Below are positions 10,723-22,124 of a DNA stretch of 64,000 nucleotides, in pieces. Within the stretch, counting starts at the first letter, position 1. The number at the start of each line of letters is the position of its first letter. The translations under genes were made by a program, and so were the position numbers. The stretch is from Apiotrichum sp. Y4204 (Eukaryota; Basidiomycota; Tremellomycetes; Trichosporonales; Trichosporonaceae): positions 248,001 to 312,000 of the forward strand of contig JAMYHL010000030.1 in assembly GCA_025531455.1 (NCBI GenBank), in the 5' to 3' direction. A model generated the notes under the pieces. The model did no database searches and was not told where the DNA came from. It worked only from the letters and a program-made list of their open reading frames with translations.

Positions 10723-12444
10723 GGCGTGTATGCGTGTGTTGTCGATGATGGCGAACGGCAAGATCGAGAATGGAAAAGTGCGGATGGTTGCATGTGCTTT
10801 GGACTTCTCGCTTGGGGCGGGCCTTTGGCCTTTGGCGTGAAATTGGGTTGGGTGGGTGGACCCAGGCGGATTAAGTACATTCAAGTTTACGTGAACGGGC
10901 TTTCGGTGCCTCGCGCGCGCTGCTCTGCCGCTGCGCCGCTCTGCTGGTGCCGATGGCCGCGCTTCCGCGCGCTCGCCGAGTGCCTGAAACACGGGGCGGC
11001 CGGACTCTGCCCTTTGGCCTTTGAGCCTACGGGCACACATGTCCCGCGCGATGCATACATGCATACGGCATTACTGCATGGTGCATGGTGTTGGTGCATC
11101 ATGCATGGGCGACCATGTGCGTGGTGTGAGCATGGTATGGACTGCGATGTGCTCTTGCAGGTAACACAAGCCAATCGAGCGTTCTGATTCATCTGAGAAG
11201 GAAGGCGGGCGCCCCTCTCTGCGTCATGTGTCAGACAACCAGACGTTCAGTGGGAAGAGAAGTGAGTACAGTGGCCAGTGGCCGGTGGCTTGCTGGGGAT
11301 CATGGGGGAGTCAATGTCTGGCCAGGGATGGCCAGCCAATCGAGCATACACAAAAGCAGGAAGATAGATAGGGCCAACGCGGGATAGGTGATAGGCTGTG
11401 GTACAACACTCCTCGACAGTGCTGGATATCAGGATGTTTGTTCTCTGCAATTCCGTGTGGTGCACACAATCTGGACACACCGCTGCGGTACTACGGCCCG
11501 TAGGCTGTAGGGATACCGAGAAAGTGCGGAGTGTTCCACTCACGCCGCTCGGTCCCATCCAACGCATTCCAGCAAGCCACGGCAATTCCAGTGTTCAAGA
11601 CACCACGCGACCACGTCATATTGATATTGCTCACATGAAGATATTCAGATCACACAGACAGTCATCAAGAGGGCCGAGAGGAGTCGCAGCTCGTGACGCC
11701 TTATAAAGCATACACCATCGGAGCGTGACGTTCTCTCGCCCCACAAGGCCACAAATGTTGTCATTTTGGTCTTGGCCACCGTCTGGACGCGTCTGTCTCG
11801 CTTGCACACCTCGTCTGCATTTTTTTGGCTTACAGCATCCCCCTTACGCCTCCTCTCCCGATCCATTCCGCCGCCCGAGTGAGATAATCAGCGGAGTAGA
11901 TGCTCCATCTCCGGCTCTTATCACGGACACGGAGGCGCATTTCCGTAGATTTGCAGGAGATATCTCTCCATGTCCGCTGATTTGGCCAATCTAGGACACT
12001 GCAAAACTGCGGAAAAATCCGCCAGTGCCGATTTTTGCCTGATATCCCCCACCAGGATGGTGCGATCTCGGCCACTAAGCGCTTTCTGGGAACCGAATCA
12101 GCGGAGATGCGGAGATCATGTCCGGCGTGGAGCGATCCCGGGGCCTGGATGCTCGCTCAGCAGTGGTGCGGGCCGGTGCGGCACGGCGCTGCAGCGGCGG
12201 AATGGCGAGTTTTTTGTTGTCGCGGTTGCCGGCGCGTGCAACTCTAATTTTGTGAAGAATCTGCTCCGAGGACTCGAGTAGATTCCTTGGCGTCCGATGA
12301 GAAAGACGTGAGTCGAGGTGTTTGCATGTATCCCCGCGTTCGTGTTGCATCTATATCTATCATCCACTCTGTGCCTCTCCTCGCCACCCACATTGTAGCT
12401 CTACGCGTATCCGCCACTGAAAGAAATAAACGTTTCTCGCTCAA
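10723..12444. other. Long divergent intergenic region between the GT61 gene and the MFS transporter
   Basis: 1.7 kb without a supportable gene. Around 11040-11135 there are many overlapping TGCAT/ATGCAT words. Around 11880-12130 there are repeated CGGAGAT/ATCTCC and CCGATTT-like words. Short open frames on both strands lack codon bias and start context. Confidence 0.5.
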
Positions 12445-14416
12445 ATGCTCGACACTGTGCGCGACGCAGTGAGTACGAGTGCCGCGTGCGCGGGTGCCAC
12501 ACACCCTGCCCACGTGTTTCTGAATCTTCCCCGCTAACTGCAGCCATTCGGGCACATTCTCCGCTTCGTGAGCCGCGGCCGCTGGCTCAAGTTCCCCGAG
12601 GAGCAGGAAGGCTTTGTCGTCCCGGAAGCGTACACCGGCGCAGCCAAGCATGTCGAAGTCGAGGTGAAGAAGACGGGCGAGGTGGCGGCCATCACTGAAG
12701 TAGAGGGGGAAAAGCCGCTGCGGCACGTCGACACGAGCGCCACGCTCGCGGGCAGCGCGCTGTCCGACCGCTCCGACTCGACCGTCGCCGACCCCATCCG
12801 CGCACCTACAACTGCGCCCACGGGTCCACCGCAGTACATCATTGTCGACTGGTACGGCCCCGACGACCCGGCCAACCCGCAGAACTGGAGTTTCGGCAAA
12901 AAGGCGTGGGTGACCTTTGTCGTGTGCGCGTACACGGCGTTCATCTACATTGGCAGCGCAATCTTTGCGTATGCGATCCACGACGTGTCCGTCGAGATGG
13001 GCGTGAGCGAGACGCTCGCGACCCTCCTGCTTACAATGTTTGTGCTGGGTTACGCTATCGGGCCTCTGTTCCTCTCGCCCATCTCGGAGATTGCCGCTAT
13101 CGGACGCAACCCGCCATACACCATCAGCCTCATCATCTTCTGCATCCTCCAGATCCCGACGGGCCTCACCAACTCGTTCCCCGGTCTCCTCGTGCTCCGC
13201 TTCATCGCGGGCTTTGCGGGCTCCCCGCCGCTCGCGACCGCCGGTGCGAGCATCACGGACATCTACTCGGAGCAGAAGAGCGGCTACGCCATCTCCCTGT
13301 ACGGTCTTGCGGCGGGCGTCGCACCCGCGATCGCGCCCACCATCTCGGGCTTTGCCGTCCAGCGCTTCGGGTGGCGCTGGGCCGCGTGGGAACTCTTGCT
13401 CATCTCCGGCGTCGGTCTTCTTCTCCTCTTCTTCGGCCTCCCCGAGGTGAGTTTCGACTGGTGGAATGCCGCCCCTCCATTCTCTTGCCCCTTTTCCTCT
13501 GACACCAGACATTCGCCGACAACATCCTGTACCGCCGCGCGGCGCGCCTGCGCGCCCTGACGGGCAACCAGAGCCTGCGCTCCATCTCCGAGATTGCCGA
13601 CGCCGAAAAGTCGTTTGGGGCAATCATGAAGGAGGCGCTGATCCGCCCGCTCGAAATGACCTTTGTCGAGCCCATCGTCATCGCCATCAACCTCTACCTC
13701 GGGCTCATCTATGCGATTCTCTACTCGTACTTTGAGAGCTTTCCATGGGTGTTTGCGCGCGGGTATCCCGGCGCCTATGGGTGGTCCCTCGGCGTCGCGG
13801 GTCTTCCCTTCCTCGCACTCACTATCGGCGCGATCATCTCCTACATCATCTACTGTATCTGGGCGTACCGCGTCTGGGAGCCGCAGTACGTCGCCGCCAA
13901 GGGAAAACTCGCACCAGAGGCGTATCTCCCTCTCGCGCAGTGGGGCGCGTTCTGCTACCCCATCTGCCTCTTCTGGTTTGCATGGAGCGCGGGACGCACG
14001 CACTGGATCTCCCCTGTCCTTGCCTCGGCGGTTTTCGGCCTCGGAGACTGCTGGTCATTCATGCCCTTCCTCAGCTACCTCTGTGTCGGTGAGTGCTGGC
14101 GCGTGCCGTATCTTTATCCAAGCTGTTTACTGATCCCGCAGCCTACCCCAAATACGTCGCTTCCGCACAGGCGTCCAACGATTTCGTGCGCAGCATCATG
14201 GGCGCGGCAATGCCGATCGTCGCTCGCCCACTCTTCACAAACCTCGGTATCGCATGGGGCAACTCGCTCCTCGCATTCCTCACGCTTGCGTTCGTGCCCA
14301 TCCCCTTTGTGCTTATCCGGTACGGGCCGTGGCTCCGCCGCCACAGCCGCATGGCGACAAAGTATGCGACCGGCCTGGACGAGGACGACATTGAGGAGAA
14401 CGAGTCGCGCGCATAG
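12445..14416 (+). CDS. MFS transporter, DHA1 family (drug/polyamine:H+ antiporter type)
   Basis: Twelve-helix membrane exporter. Four exons: 12445-12468, 12544-13446, 13509-14088 and 14142-14416, giving 593 residues. The first exon codes only MLDTVRDA. A cytosolic N-terminus of about 125 residues ends in the family signature WYGPDDPANPQNWSFGKKAW just before helix 1. Motif A-like GPLFLSPISEIAAIGRNP lies after helix 2, and FRFIAGFAGSPPLATAGASITDIY-type sequence follows. A central cytosolic loop runs through ALTGNQSLRSISEIADAEKSF. The C-terminus is short and acidic (LDEDDIEENESRA). Homologues export azoles, polyamines, cycloheximide or mycotoxins; substrate cannot be assigned. Confidence 0.88.
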
Positions 14417-14580
14417 AGCGCAGATGGGTTCGGCATTTTGGACATAGATATAGACGGCATAGCATAGCATTGGACTTGGGTTATTATGCATTTTTCTCCA
14501 AAGGGTTTGGCCGTGGAGTGTGTCAGCGCGAAGGTCAAGTCAGTCTTGGGGGCACTCTGTGGGCATTCCCCTGGGGAAGT

Positions 14581-15988
14581 TTAGATTGGCTTGATCATAA
14601 GGCAGCCGGTCATGAGCTCGCAAGCCTGAAACAATGAGTGCAGTCAATAACGTCAGAATACTCTTCTCATAGATGCATACGCCAACTCTCCCACTACGCG
14701 GTACCGAGGAACTGCTGCCTCTGTTTGTCAGTTCTGTTCCAGCAATACCACTCACGAGCTGCTTGACGGACGCCTGCTGTGTCGGGTCGAGCGCATTGAT
14801 TTGGTCCGGCGTGAGCTGGAGCACCTGCACAAGCATCGCCTGCGGGGTCAGCCAGAAAAAAAACAAGATACCCACCCTCTGCTCCTCAGGAAGACCTGCA
14901 AGGGCTGCTTGCGTCGCAGGCGGCAGCGGTGCTGGGCCCGCAGGCGCCGCGGGCGCAGGCTGCGCCGGGTATCCGCCGTAGTTTGCCGGCGGGGCTGGGG
15001 GTGCAGGCGAGTTGTAGCCCGCCGCCCGCCGAGGGTCGCCACCAGCGGGGGCAGCGCCGTACGGAGGATACCCGCCGGCCGGGGGCACAGGCTGCTCCTG
15101 CCCGCCGTAAGGAGGGTAGGCGCTGCCGGCCTGGTACTGCGGCGCGGCCGGGGGAGCGTTGCCCGGCGCCAGCGGCTGGATGCGCTGCAGCACCGACGGA
15201 TCCACAATGTTCATGAGCAGCATCGCCTGGAAGAGCGCGTACGCCAGTTGCGGCTTCTTTGTGAGCAGCTGCCGCGCCTCCTCGGGCTGCGTCGTGATGA
15301 GTGTCTGGCGTCAGTGATGTCCAGGGATGAACGAGTAGGATGTTCCATCCCTCGTTTCACTTCACCGCAACGCACCTTCATGCCCGCCATGACCTCCTGC
15401 ATCTGCCCGGGGTTAATCTCCGCAAGCGTCTTGCTTATCGCGTCCGTCGCCTTCTGCCCTGGTGGGGGATCAATGCCGGCCGGCAGCTGCGAGTAGTCTA
15501 TCGGCTGGTGAGCGCGCGGCGGGGACATTTCGCGCTGGCGGCCAAACGGCGCGCGCCGTCCCGGCCTTCCCCCGTCGTCTGTCGACAGCTCAATGCGTAC
15601 CGGCCGTCCGTTGATCGGCACATCCTGCAGATTGCGCACTGCCGAGTGCGCTGTCGCCTCGTCTGCTGTTAGTGGGTTGTTCTGCCAGGACTGTCACCCA
15701 CCGTAAAACTGCACAAAGGCGTAGCCTTTCGACTTGCCAGTCTGCGGGTCGAACTTGATCCTGCGGTCAGAGGCATAATTGTTCACTACTCACTCTACGT
15801 TGCTCACGGGCCCGACCTCGGAGAAGACGTTTGCAATCTGCTCCTCCGAGACGTCACTGAATGTCAGCTAATGTCCACAGAGGCTTGGCAGCTGGACCTA
15901 CTAGGGAATGTTTGCGACTGCGACGTCAGCTTAATCCGGATTTGTCGTCTAGCTCACCAAATACTGTTCGTGACGCGTGAGGTGGCAT
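14581..15988 (-). CDS. RNA15: Cleavage stimulation factor subunit 2 / Rna15-like mRNA 3'-end processing factor
   Basis: RNA-binding subunit of the pre-mRNA cleavage and polyadenylation machinery. Eight exons: 15958-15988, 15902-15917, 15794-15856, 15702-15760, 15376-15662, 14876-15304, 14756-14839 and 14581-14625, giving 337 residues. An N-terminal RRM spans about residues 8-83, with RNP2 VFVANIP and RNP1 KGYAFVQF. A hinge region follows (IDYSQLP, AISKTLAEINPGQM, ARQLLTKKPQLAYALFQAM). A Pro/Gly/Tyr-rich linker follows. The C-terminal three-helix domain reads MLVQVLQLTPDQINALDPTQQ. One exon is 16 nt. Domain order and length match CSTF2/Rna15. Confidence 0.93.
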
Positions 15989-17740
15989 GATTGTGGATGC
16001 GGAAGAGTGATGAAGAGAAGGATGTGTTGTTGGAGAAGGACGACAATAAACGGAAGTTGGTGATGGGAGGAAGGCTGCTCGAATTCAGCACTTTGGATTG
16101 TCTCATCAGCCACGCACAGGGCACGCAGCATTCGCATGTTTTGTTTGACCCCCCCCCAAGATTCCGAAGCACGCATAACCCAACGTCATAGATCGACAGA
16201 TCGACAGATCGATGCAAAAGGCCCCTCCCCCCTGCCTTCTTTCCCGGCAATCGCTCTCGACGATCGACGCGCAACAACGTCTTCGCGTCTTCGTTACATG
16301 TTACAGCATGTCCGGCCGGAACTCAAAAAATCGTGACATGCGTGCTTGCGGGGGACCAACCTGACGGTCCGCGGAGATGATATGTGAGGTGGCACCTAGC
16401 CTGTTCCCCCCCTGGCCCCCTGCCTACCTCGTATTCAGCTGGGTCCAAATCGACCTCATAGCTCATAGCTGATGGAGCTTGGGAGAAGCGTTGGCGGGGC
16501 CGAACTTCGGGATTCGGAACTCGGGGGGATGGTCGGAGACGAAGGCGGTGACGCGGATCTATGCATCTGTGCATCTGTGCGCGCATGTGTTCTCAAGATC
16601 TCAAGGCACCGCTCTTCTCGAATACTCATTCCGAGGAATTTGTGTGGAAGAATACGGCCCTTGCACTGGTTGAAGGATTCCAAATTTACACTGGGTGCGC
16701 TGGATGTAGAGGCGATGCTGCTGCGCCTCTTTTACCGCTGCATAGTGAGGTATGGAATATATCGAAGTGGCTCTAATGCAGTTAATGCAGCGCCGGGGCT
16801 GTGTCAATCTGGAGAAGGATCTGGACAATCTGGACTAGGTCCGTGCTTGAATTGTTTCTACAGGTTACGGAATGTGGCGGCGCGATCACCAGATCAAACA
16901 ACAGCTCCAGGCCTCGGGGCTCTTTGGACCGCTCCACGCACAGCTCAGAGGAATAGTACACAGGTACACAGAAGCCATGGAATGCCAAGACATGCGTATG
17001 GATATGCATCCATCCAGCTACCCGGAAGACACCCGGTACACCCGGAAGGAAGGCGACAGAACGCCAGAGGCGCACGACCACTGCGCCCTTCGCGCTCTTC
17101 CTCGGCCTCGCCGAGTCTCAGAATAGCTGCGTGGACGCTCATGCGCGGCTTCGACACTAGCCACTAGGAAGGGCTTGGTATTGTGGCAAGTGGCATGCGG
17201 CATGTGGCGGACAAGGCGAGGCAGTACATTTGTACCAGCACCAGCTCTTGCGCGTCTGCACACTGGGTGCTGCGCAGCATGCAGCGTCCGGCTCCAAGCA
17301 ATGAGTCAGACTCGCCCACCCGCTGACCCGCTAGCGTCTGTTTCATCGGGTGCTGCGCGCGCTGTGGATTGCTCGCGTCCATGGCTTCCTGCGATCCTGC
17401 GCCTCTGCAGCCGATCGCGCACCGGTTGGAGTGTGTGGTTTGTGTCGGATGGTGGACGTCCCTGCTGATCTCCTTTCCTCGAGCTTCTCGCGTCCTGCTG
17501 ATCGCGAGAATCCTGTTTAGCATGTCTTGGCGGCCCGTTTCTAGCTGACTCGACGTGACGGCGGTGCACTACACACCCACAGATCCAGAGAGCTACAGAG
17601 CCATAGAGCACCGACCGCAGTAGATGGAAGACGAAGAGTACGAGGGATATAAAGAATGGCTCTTATCACTTTCTCACTTTCTCCCCACCCTCTTCTCTCA
17701 CTTCTCATTCTCGACTTCCATCCTCACCCTATCCACCAAG
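15989..17740. other. Divergent intergenic region between CSTF2 and the GPI protein
   Basis: 1.75 kb with no convincing gene. A short tandem GATCGACA (three copies) occurs at about 16192-16212 and a C-run at 16149-16157. Open frames on both strands are short with no shared codon bias. Confidence 0.5.
17648..17653 (+). promoter_or_regulatory. TATA box candidate for the GPI-protein gene
   Basis: TATAAA in the context GGGATATAAAGAA, 93 bp before the ATG and followed by a CT-rich stretch, as expected of a fungal core promoter. Confidence 0.5.
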
Positions 17741-18600
17741 ATGCTCCTCTCCAACATTCTTCTCACCCTCGCGACCGGTAAGCCCTTCCCCCCTGTATCC
17801 AACTGACCCCAGCGACGACCGCTCTCGCAGCCTCGCGCGGTGCCTACATGGCCCGCCTCTTCAGCTCGAGCCGCTACCACCTCCGCTCGCTCGAGGGCCG
17901 CCAGCTTAGCAACACCCCGCTCGACCCCAGCGCCATCTCGGCAGAGTGCAAGCCCCGCTGCGCCGCCCTCGTCGATCTCTACACCACCTGCAAGCCGGGC
18001 GAAACCGACCCCGCCGAGCTCGTCTCGAACGGGTGTATCAGCAAGTTCTGTGAGGTGAGTCCTGTGTGGGGGCGCTCTATCCCTGTGCTTTGTCTCCACC
18101 TGATTTCTATTTTTATTTGAGATACGCTTACTCACGCGCAGCCCACCACGAACGCCAAGATCGCCGACTGCGTCAAGTGCGACATGCTCGCCGTCGGCGC
18201 GAGCCAGGACCAGGTCGACATGACGCTGCGTGGTCTCGCCGCTGCGTGTGGCAACATCGGCACCGGTACCAACCCCACCGAGCTTCCCGTCAACCCTCCT
18301 TCCGTCACCAGTGGTGCCCCCGTTTTTGCGGACCCTACTCCCGGCACCACCGATGCCACCGGCAAGTCCATCGGCATGGCTAGTGGAACCCAGGCCGCCC
18401 CCGGCGCCCAGTCCGACTCTCCCATGCACTCTGGCAGCGCCGCTCCCTCCGGTATCGTCACTCCCAGGCCCTCCGGTTCTGCCCCTCCTTCTCCCTCCGG
18501 TTCTGCCCCTCCCGTAGTCAGGCCCGGAAGTGGCGCCGCGGCCAACACTCTCTCGTCGGCTCTTGTGCTCATCGCGATTGGCGTCCACTACGCCCTTTAG
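17741..18600 (+). CDS. Secreted 8-cysteine GPI-anchored protein, Ser/Pro-rich
   Basis: Cell-surface protein of unknown function. Three exons: 17741-17777, 17813-18054 and 18142-18600, giving 245 residues. The signal peptide is MLLSNILLTLATATTALAAS. The ectodomain starting near residue 58 has eight cysteines spaced C-x3-C-x9-C-x14-C-x4-C-x10-C-x2-C-xn-C. A Ser/Thr/Pro/Gly-rich stalk follows, with repeated SGSAPPSPSGSAPP. The C-terminus has a small-residue site (GSGAAAN) and a hydrophobic tail (ALVLIAIGVHYAL), the pattern of a GPI attachment signal. Eight cysteines recall CFEM domains, but the spacing does not clearly match, so no family is claimed. A TATA box lies 93 bp upstream. Confidence 0.8.
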
Positions 18601-18739
18601 GAGTTTCCAGGTTTACAGCTTATCGCTTCAGGGATATTGAGATTCCAGAGATACCTACCGGAGTTACCACATGCCCTTGGCTTCGTGATTTCTGCATATC
18701 AGTCCCCTACAGATGGATGTTGATTTGGTAATCTAATGC

Positions 18740-21558
18740 TCACCTGCAGTAGATACAGAGCCAAAGAAGAAGGATAACAAGGAGGACGAGGACACTACGG
18801 CGCGGGAGACGGCGGCGGAGTGCAAGCGACGCAGGAGCGGCGGTCGCGCAGGTGACGGGAAGGGGAAGGGCGTGGAAGCACAGGATCGAGTTGAAGTAGT
18901 CGCGGTCGTGAGCGGCGTGGAGAAGTATGACTCGGCCGACGAGAAGGCCGACGGCGTGCGAGGACGTGGCGGGGTGGGTATCGCGGAGGCAGGGGTATGC
19001 GCGTGCGGAAGGGAAAGTGAGATAGGCCAGATAGGCAATGCAGCAGTCGGAAAACGAGACGAGGAAACAGAACGCTAGGAGGCAAGGAGGGGAGAGTGCT
19101 CGGTGTTCTCGAGCTCGGGATCGAGGTCTGTCCCGTAACTCGCAGAGAACTCACTTCCGTCGCCGTCCAGACCAGACAACAGACCTACACCAATCTCAAC
19201 CTCCTCAGTCCTGGGAATGTACGCTGTTCCGCCTTGTTCGCCCGATCCTACACCACTGGTAGAGACTTCCGTTGGACGACACGGGGCGGATCCTGGGGGT
19301 GGCGGCGGGGAGGGGCACGGTGGTGGTGCTGCTCGAGCTGGGAGGGGCGGAGGAGGTGCTCGGTCCGGGGTGGTGGCTTTGTTCCTGGGGTTCGCGGTGG
19401 GGAGATCCCCGCTCGCGCCGGCTCCCCTCGGCCCAGATAATGCTCGGACGGGTATGTGGCAGCGAGTGGGACAAGGGACCGGGACTGGTGGGGGCGCGAG
19501 AAGGGATGCGGGAGGTGTCAGAGACGGCGCTGCGGGGAGAGGAGTTGCGGGACATCGCGGCAAACTGGAGTGAGTCGGAATTGGTCGCGGGCGTGAACTT
19601 TGCGGATGCGTCCGAGGGGCGCAGATTATGTTTCTTCGCCTGGGCGGGCTTGGGATCGACCGCGGGTTTCGGAGGATACCCGGGATCGGGCTCCGAGGCA
19701 GCGTTAGAATCAAGCTCAGCGGGCTGTGCGGAATCGTGCCGTTGGTCGGCAAGAAAGGGAAGATTCTCTTTCTCGGCGGGAATAATCACATTGTTGGCAG
19801 TGGACGAGGAACAGCTCTCAGACTCGGCGGACGCGGGGGACGTTGTGCGAGGAGAGGAAAGGTCTTTGGGTGGAATGTTAATGTATGCCTCGCTGCAGGG
19901 TGATGCGCCGTCTAATATACCCTTGGAGGACGCGATGGACGGCGCGATGACCTTTACGCCTGGAACGGCGGGCTTAGCTGCGAGGCAGGGTAGGTTCCGG
20001 GGGGGGGTGGTGATCGGGAATGTCGGGCCGTATGGGTCTGGTAGGGTGGGGCACATGGAGCGCGGCGCATCGAGCTCGCCGAGCTCACTCGTTGATGCCC
20101 GGGAGTAGGTGAAGAAAGGGGTGGCGACCTCGAATGTCGGCCCGAGGGACTCATCGGGTGAGGCTGACTCTTCGGGGTCCTGGCGGGGTGCGTTCCTGAA
20201 GGCTGGGCCATTAGGGATGGGGCGGGTGTGTGCGCCTGTGCGCTTGGGCGACCAGAAGGGCGGGGCGAGAGGCAAGCTGGGGTCGAGCGGAGGGGAGGCT
20301 GGGGGGCGGGCGGGGACGAAGAACGGGGTCGGGAGATAGAATGTCGGCCCGAGGGGTTCGATAGGGGACGCGGGGCCGTCGGGCGTGAGGACCCGCGCCG
20401 CGCGCCGCGACGCGGTGAAGAACGGCGTGGCGATTTCGAAGGTAGGACCGAGCGGTGTGGGCCGGTCTTCTGGAGTCGGTGCAGAAGGGGTGAAGATTGG
20501 CGTGGCGATTTCTGGCGTCGGGCCGGGATGCGGCGAAGCGGGGCGCGGAGCTGCGAGCGGGCTAGGCCGCGGCGTAGCGGGCCGAGTGGGCGGGAGGGAG
20601 ACGGTGGCGGTGTACGCCATGGTGCTGCGCGACGGGGCTGCGAGCGGGCGTGGTTCGGAGACGGTCGGCGCTCGCGAGCGCAGCGTCAGCGGGTGTTCGG
20701 GCTGGACGATGAAGATGAGGTGCGGGTCTGGAGCGCGCCCCGTCTCGCTATCGAGAATATCGAGACTTTGGAGCTGGGGGCCCGGGGAGTGCGGGCTCGG
20801 GAGCGGGTGGGTCTCGGCTACAGAGATGATCTCGGTCTCGGGCTTGAAGAGGACCGACTCTCGCCTCAGTGCGGGCGAGGGGGGCGTCGTAGGCGGGGTG
20901 CTGAGCATGGGTTCCTGCTCTTTCTTCTCGGGCCCAGAAGAACCTGTCGACAAATGCGGCTGCGCAGCGAGCCGGTAGGATGGCAGGTGCGCCACGGGTA
21001 CGCTGGGCGACGGGACTTGGAGCGGCGACGCGCTCGTTGATGGCGAGGTGGCGAGGGACTGCGGTTATTTCACTGAGATGGAGCGACAGAGACAAAGAGC
21101 TGCCTACTATTTGTGCTCCAAGCGACCCCGGCACTCGCACTCACATGCGGCGTGCCGACCTGGATCGGCTCATCAAGCTCGACAATACCCCTGCGCGTCC
21201 AGACCCTGCTTTGCGTCCCGCGACACTCGTCGAGGATCGCGGCGTCCACCGCCTCGGCAAACGCATTGAACGTCGTGTAGGTGCCGATAAGGAGATGGAA
21301 ATACTCCTTGTTGTAGATCATCCAGTCGCAGACCTCCATCACGACCGTGTGGTAGATGTGCATGACTTGGCGGAGCTTGGCCTCGTATTCGCGATCGTGG
21401 AGGCGGCCGCCGAGCGTCTCGTGCCGGTCATAAAGAGAGCGCTGCGCCAGCGCGGGGAAGAGGATCTCGCGCAGATCAGCATTATCCGCCTCGCTCAGCT
21501 GCCAGACCAGCAGCTGCCGGCACTTTGTGATGTAGCCCCAGACCTCGTCCTCGTTCAT
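18740..21558 (-). CDS. Orphan 869-residue membrane protein with GPTFEIATPFFT repeats
   Basis: Not recognised. Four exons: 21145-21558, 19254-21058, 19155-19210 and 18740-19074. Residues 1-138 form a charged, probably folded domain (MNEDEVWGYITKCRQLL, DWMIYNKEYFHLLIGTY). A long Pro/Ser/Thr-rich, probably disordered region follows. Within it, about residues 316-485, lie six degenerate copies of a motif close to LGPTFEIATPFFT, 30-70 residues apart. The C-terminal exon is hydrophobic, with candidate helices at its start (FCFLVSFSDCCIAYLAYL) and end (VLVLLVILLLWLCIYC) just before the stop. The C-terminal splicing is less certain. A 43-nt intron with donor GTGTAG and an 80-nt intron with donor GTGAGT are both needed; without the second the protein would end in EHSPLLAS. 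Confidence 0.65.
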
Positions 21559-22124
21559 GCGGTGGGCGCTTGGGTGAGATGGGGGGATTAGCGGGGACAG
21601 GGTGGTGGGGGTAGTGAGTGTGGGTGAGTAGTGAGCGTATGTGGTGGGAGTAGTGTTGAGGAGAGATTCTCAGCGCGGAGGGTTATATGGGTGTTGCGTT
21701 GGCATCCATAATCCATTGTCAAGATGCGGTCAGAGCGCTTGCACCCATCGCAAGCACTGCGTGCGACATGACGTTGTGACGGTCAAGAGGGGCTGAGAAT
21801 GGAGAGTCGGGAGGAAACAAAGGCCGGATCGGTGCAGGGTCTGTTTGTTATGCCACCACAAAGAGAAGGCGTCAATGCGTTCGAGTCCCAGCCGAAGTCC
21901 TGGCCACAGTGGTCATCTGGTGAACGTTTGTGGTCTCGGGTTTGGCATCTCGGTCCCACGCACGGGTCGCGCGCCAGCTTGAGATTACTGGCAACCTGAG
22001 GCGAGTGGCGTCGCCTCTCGGAGTGCTTCGCTTGTTCTGGCACTCCGAGGGGGTGTCAGTTGGTCCCGGGGTTAGTAACTCGTAAGATGAGGATGGAAAT
22101 GCATATGGGCGGAACTACTGTACA
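21559..22124. other. Intergenic region between RFC4 and the repeat-protein gene
   Basis: 566 bp holding the promoter of the repeat protein and the 3' flank of RFC4. A GTGGT/GTGAGTG-rich stretch lies at 21598-21660 and a weak TATA-like element (rc CATATAACC) near 21683. No gene seen. Confidence 0.5.

Noticed and set aside
10030..11187. 385-codon plus-strand open frame
   Set aside because: Overlaps GT61 exons in antisense and continues into noncoding DNA; Cys/Arg/Trp-rich composition without codon bias.
19272..20108. 278-codon plus-strand Gly/Arg-rich frame
   Set aside because: Antisense of the repeat-protein exon.
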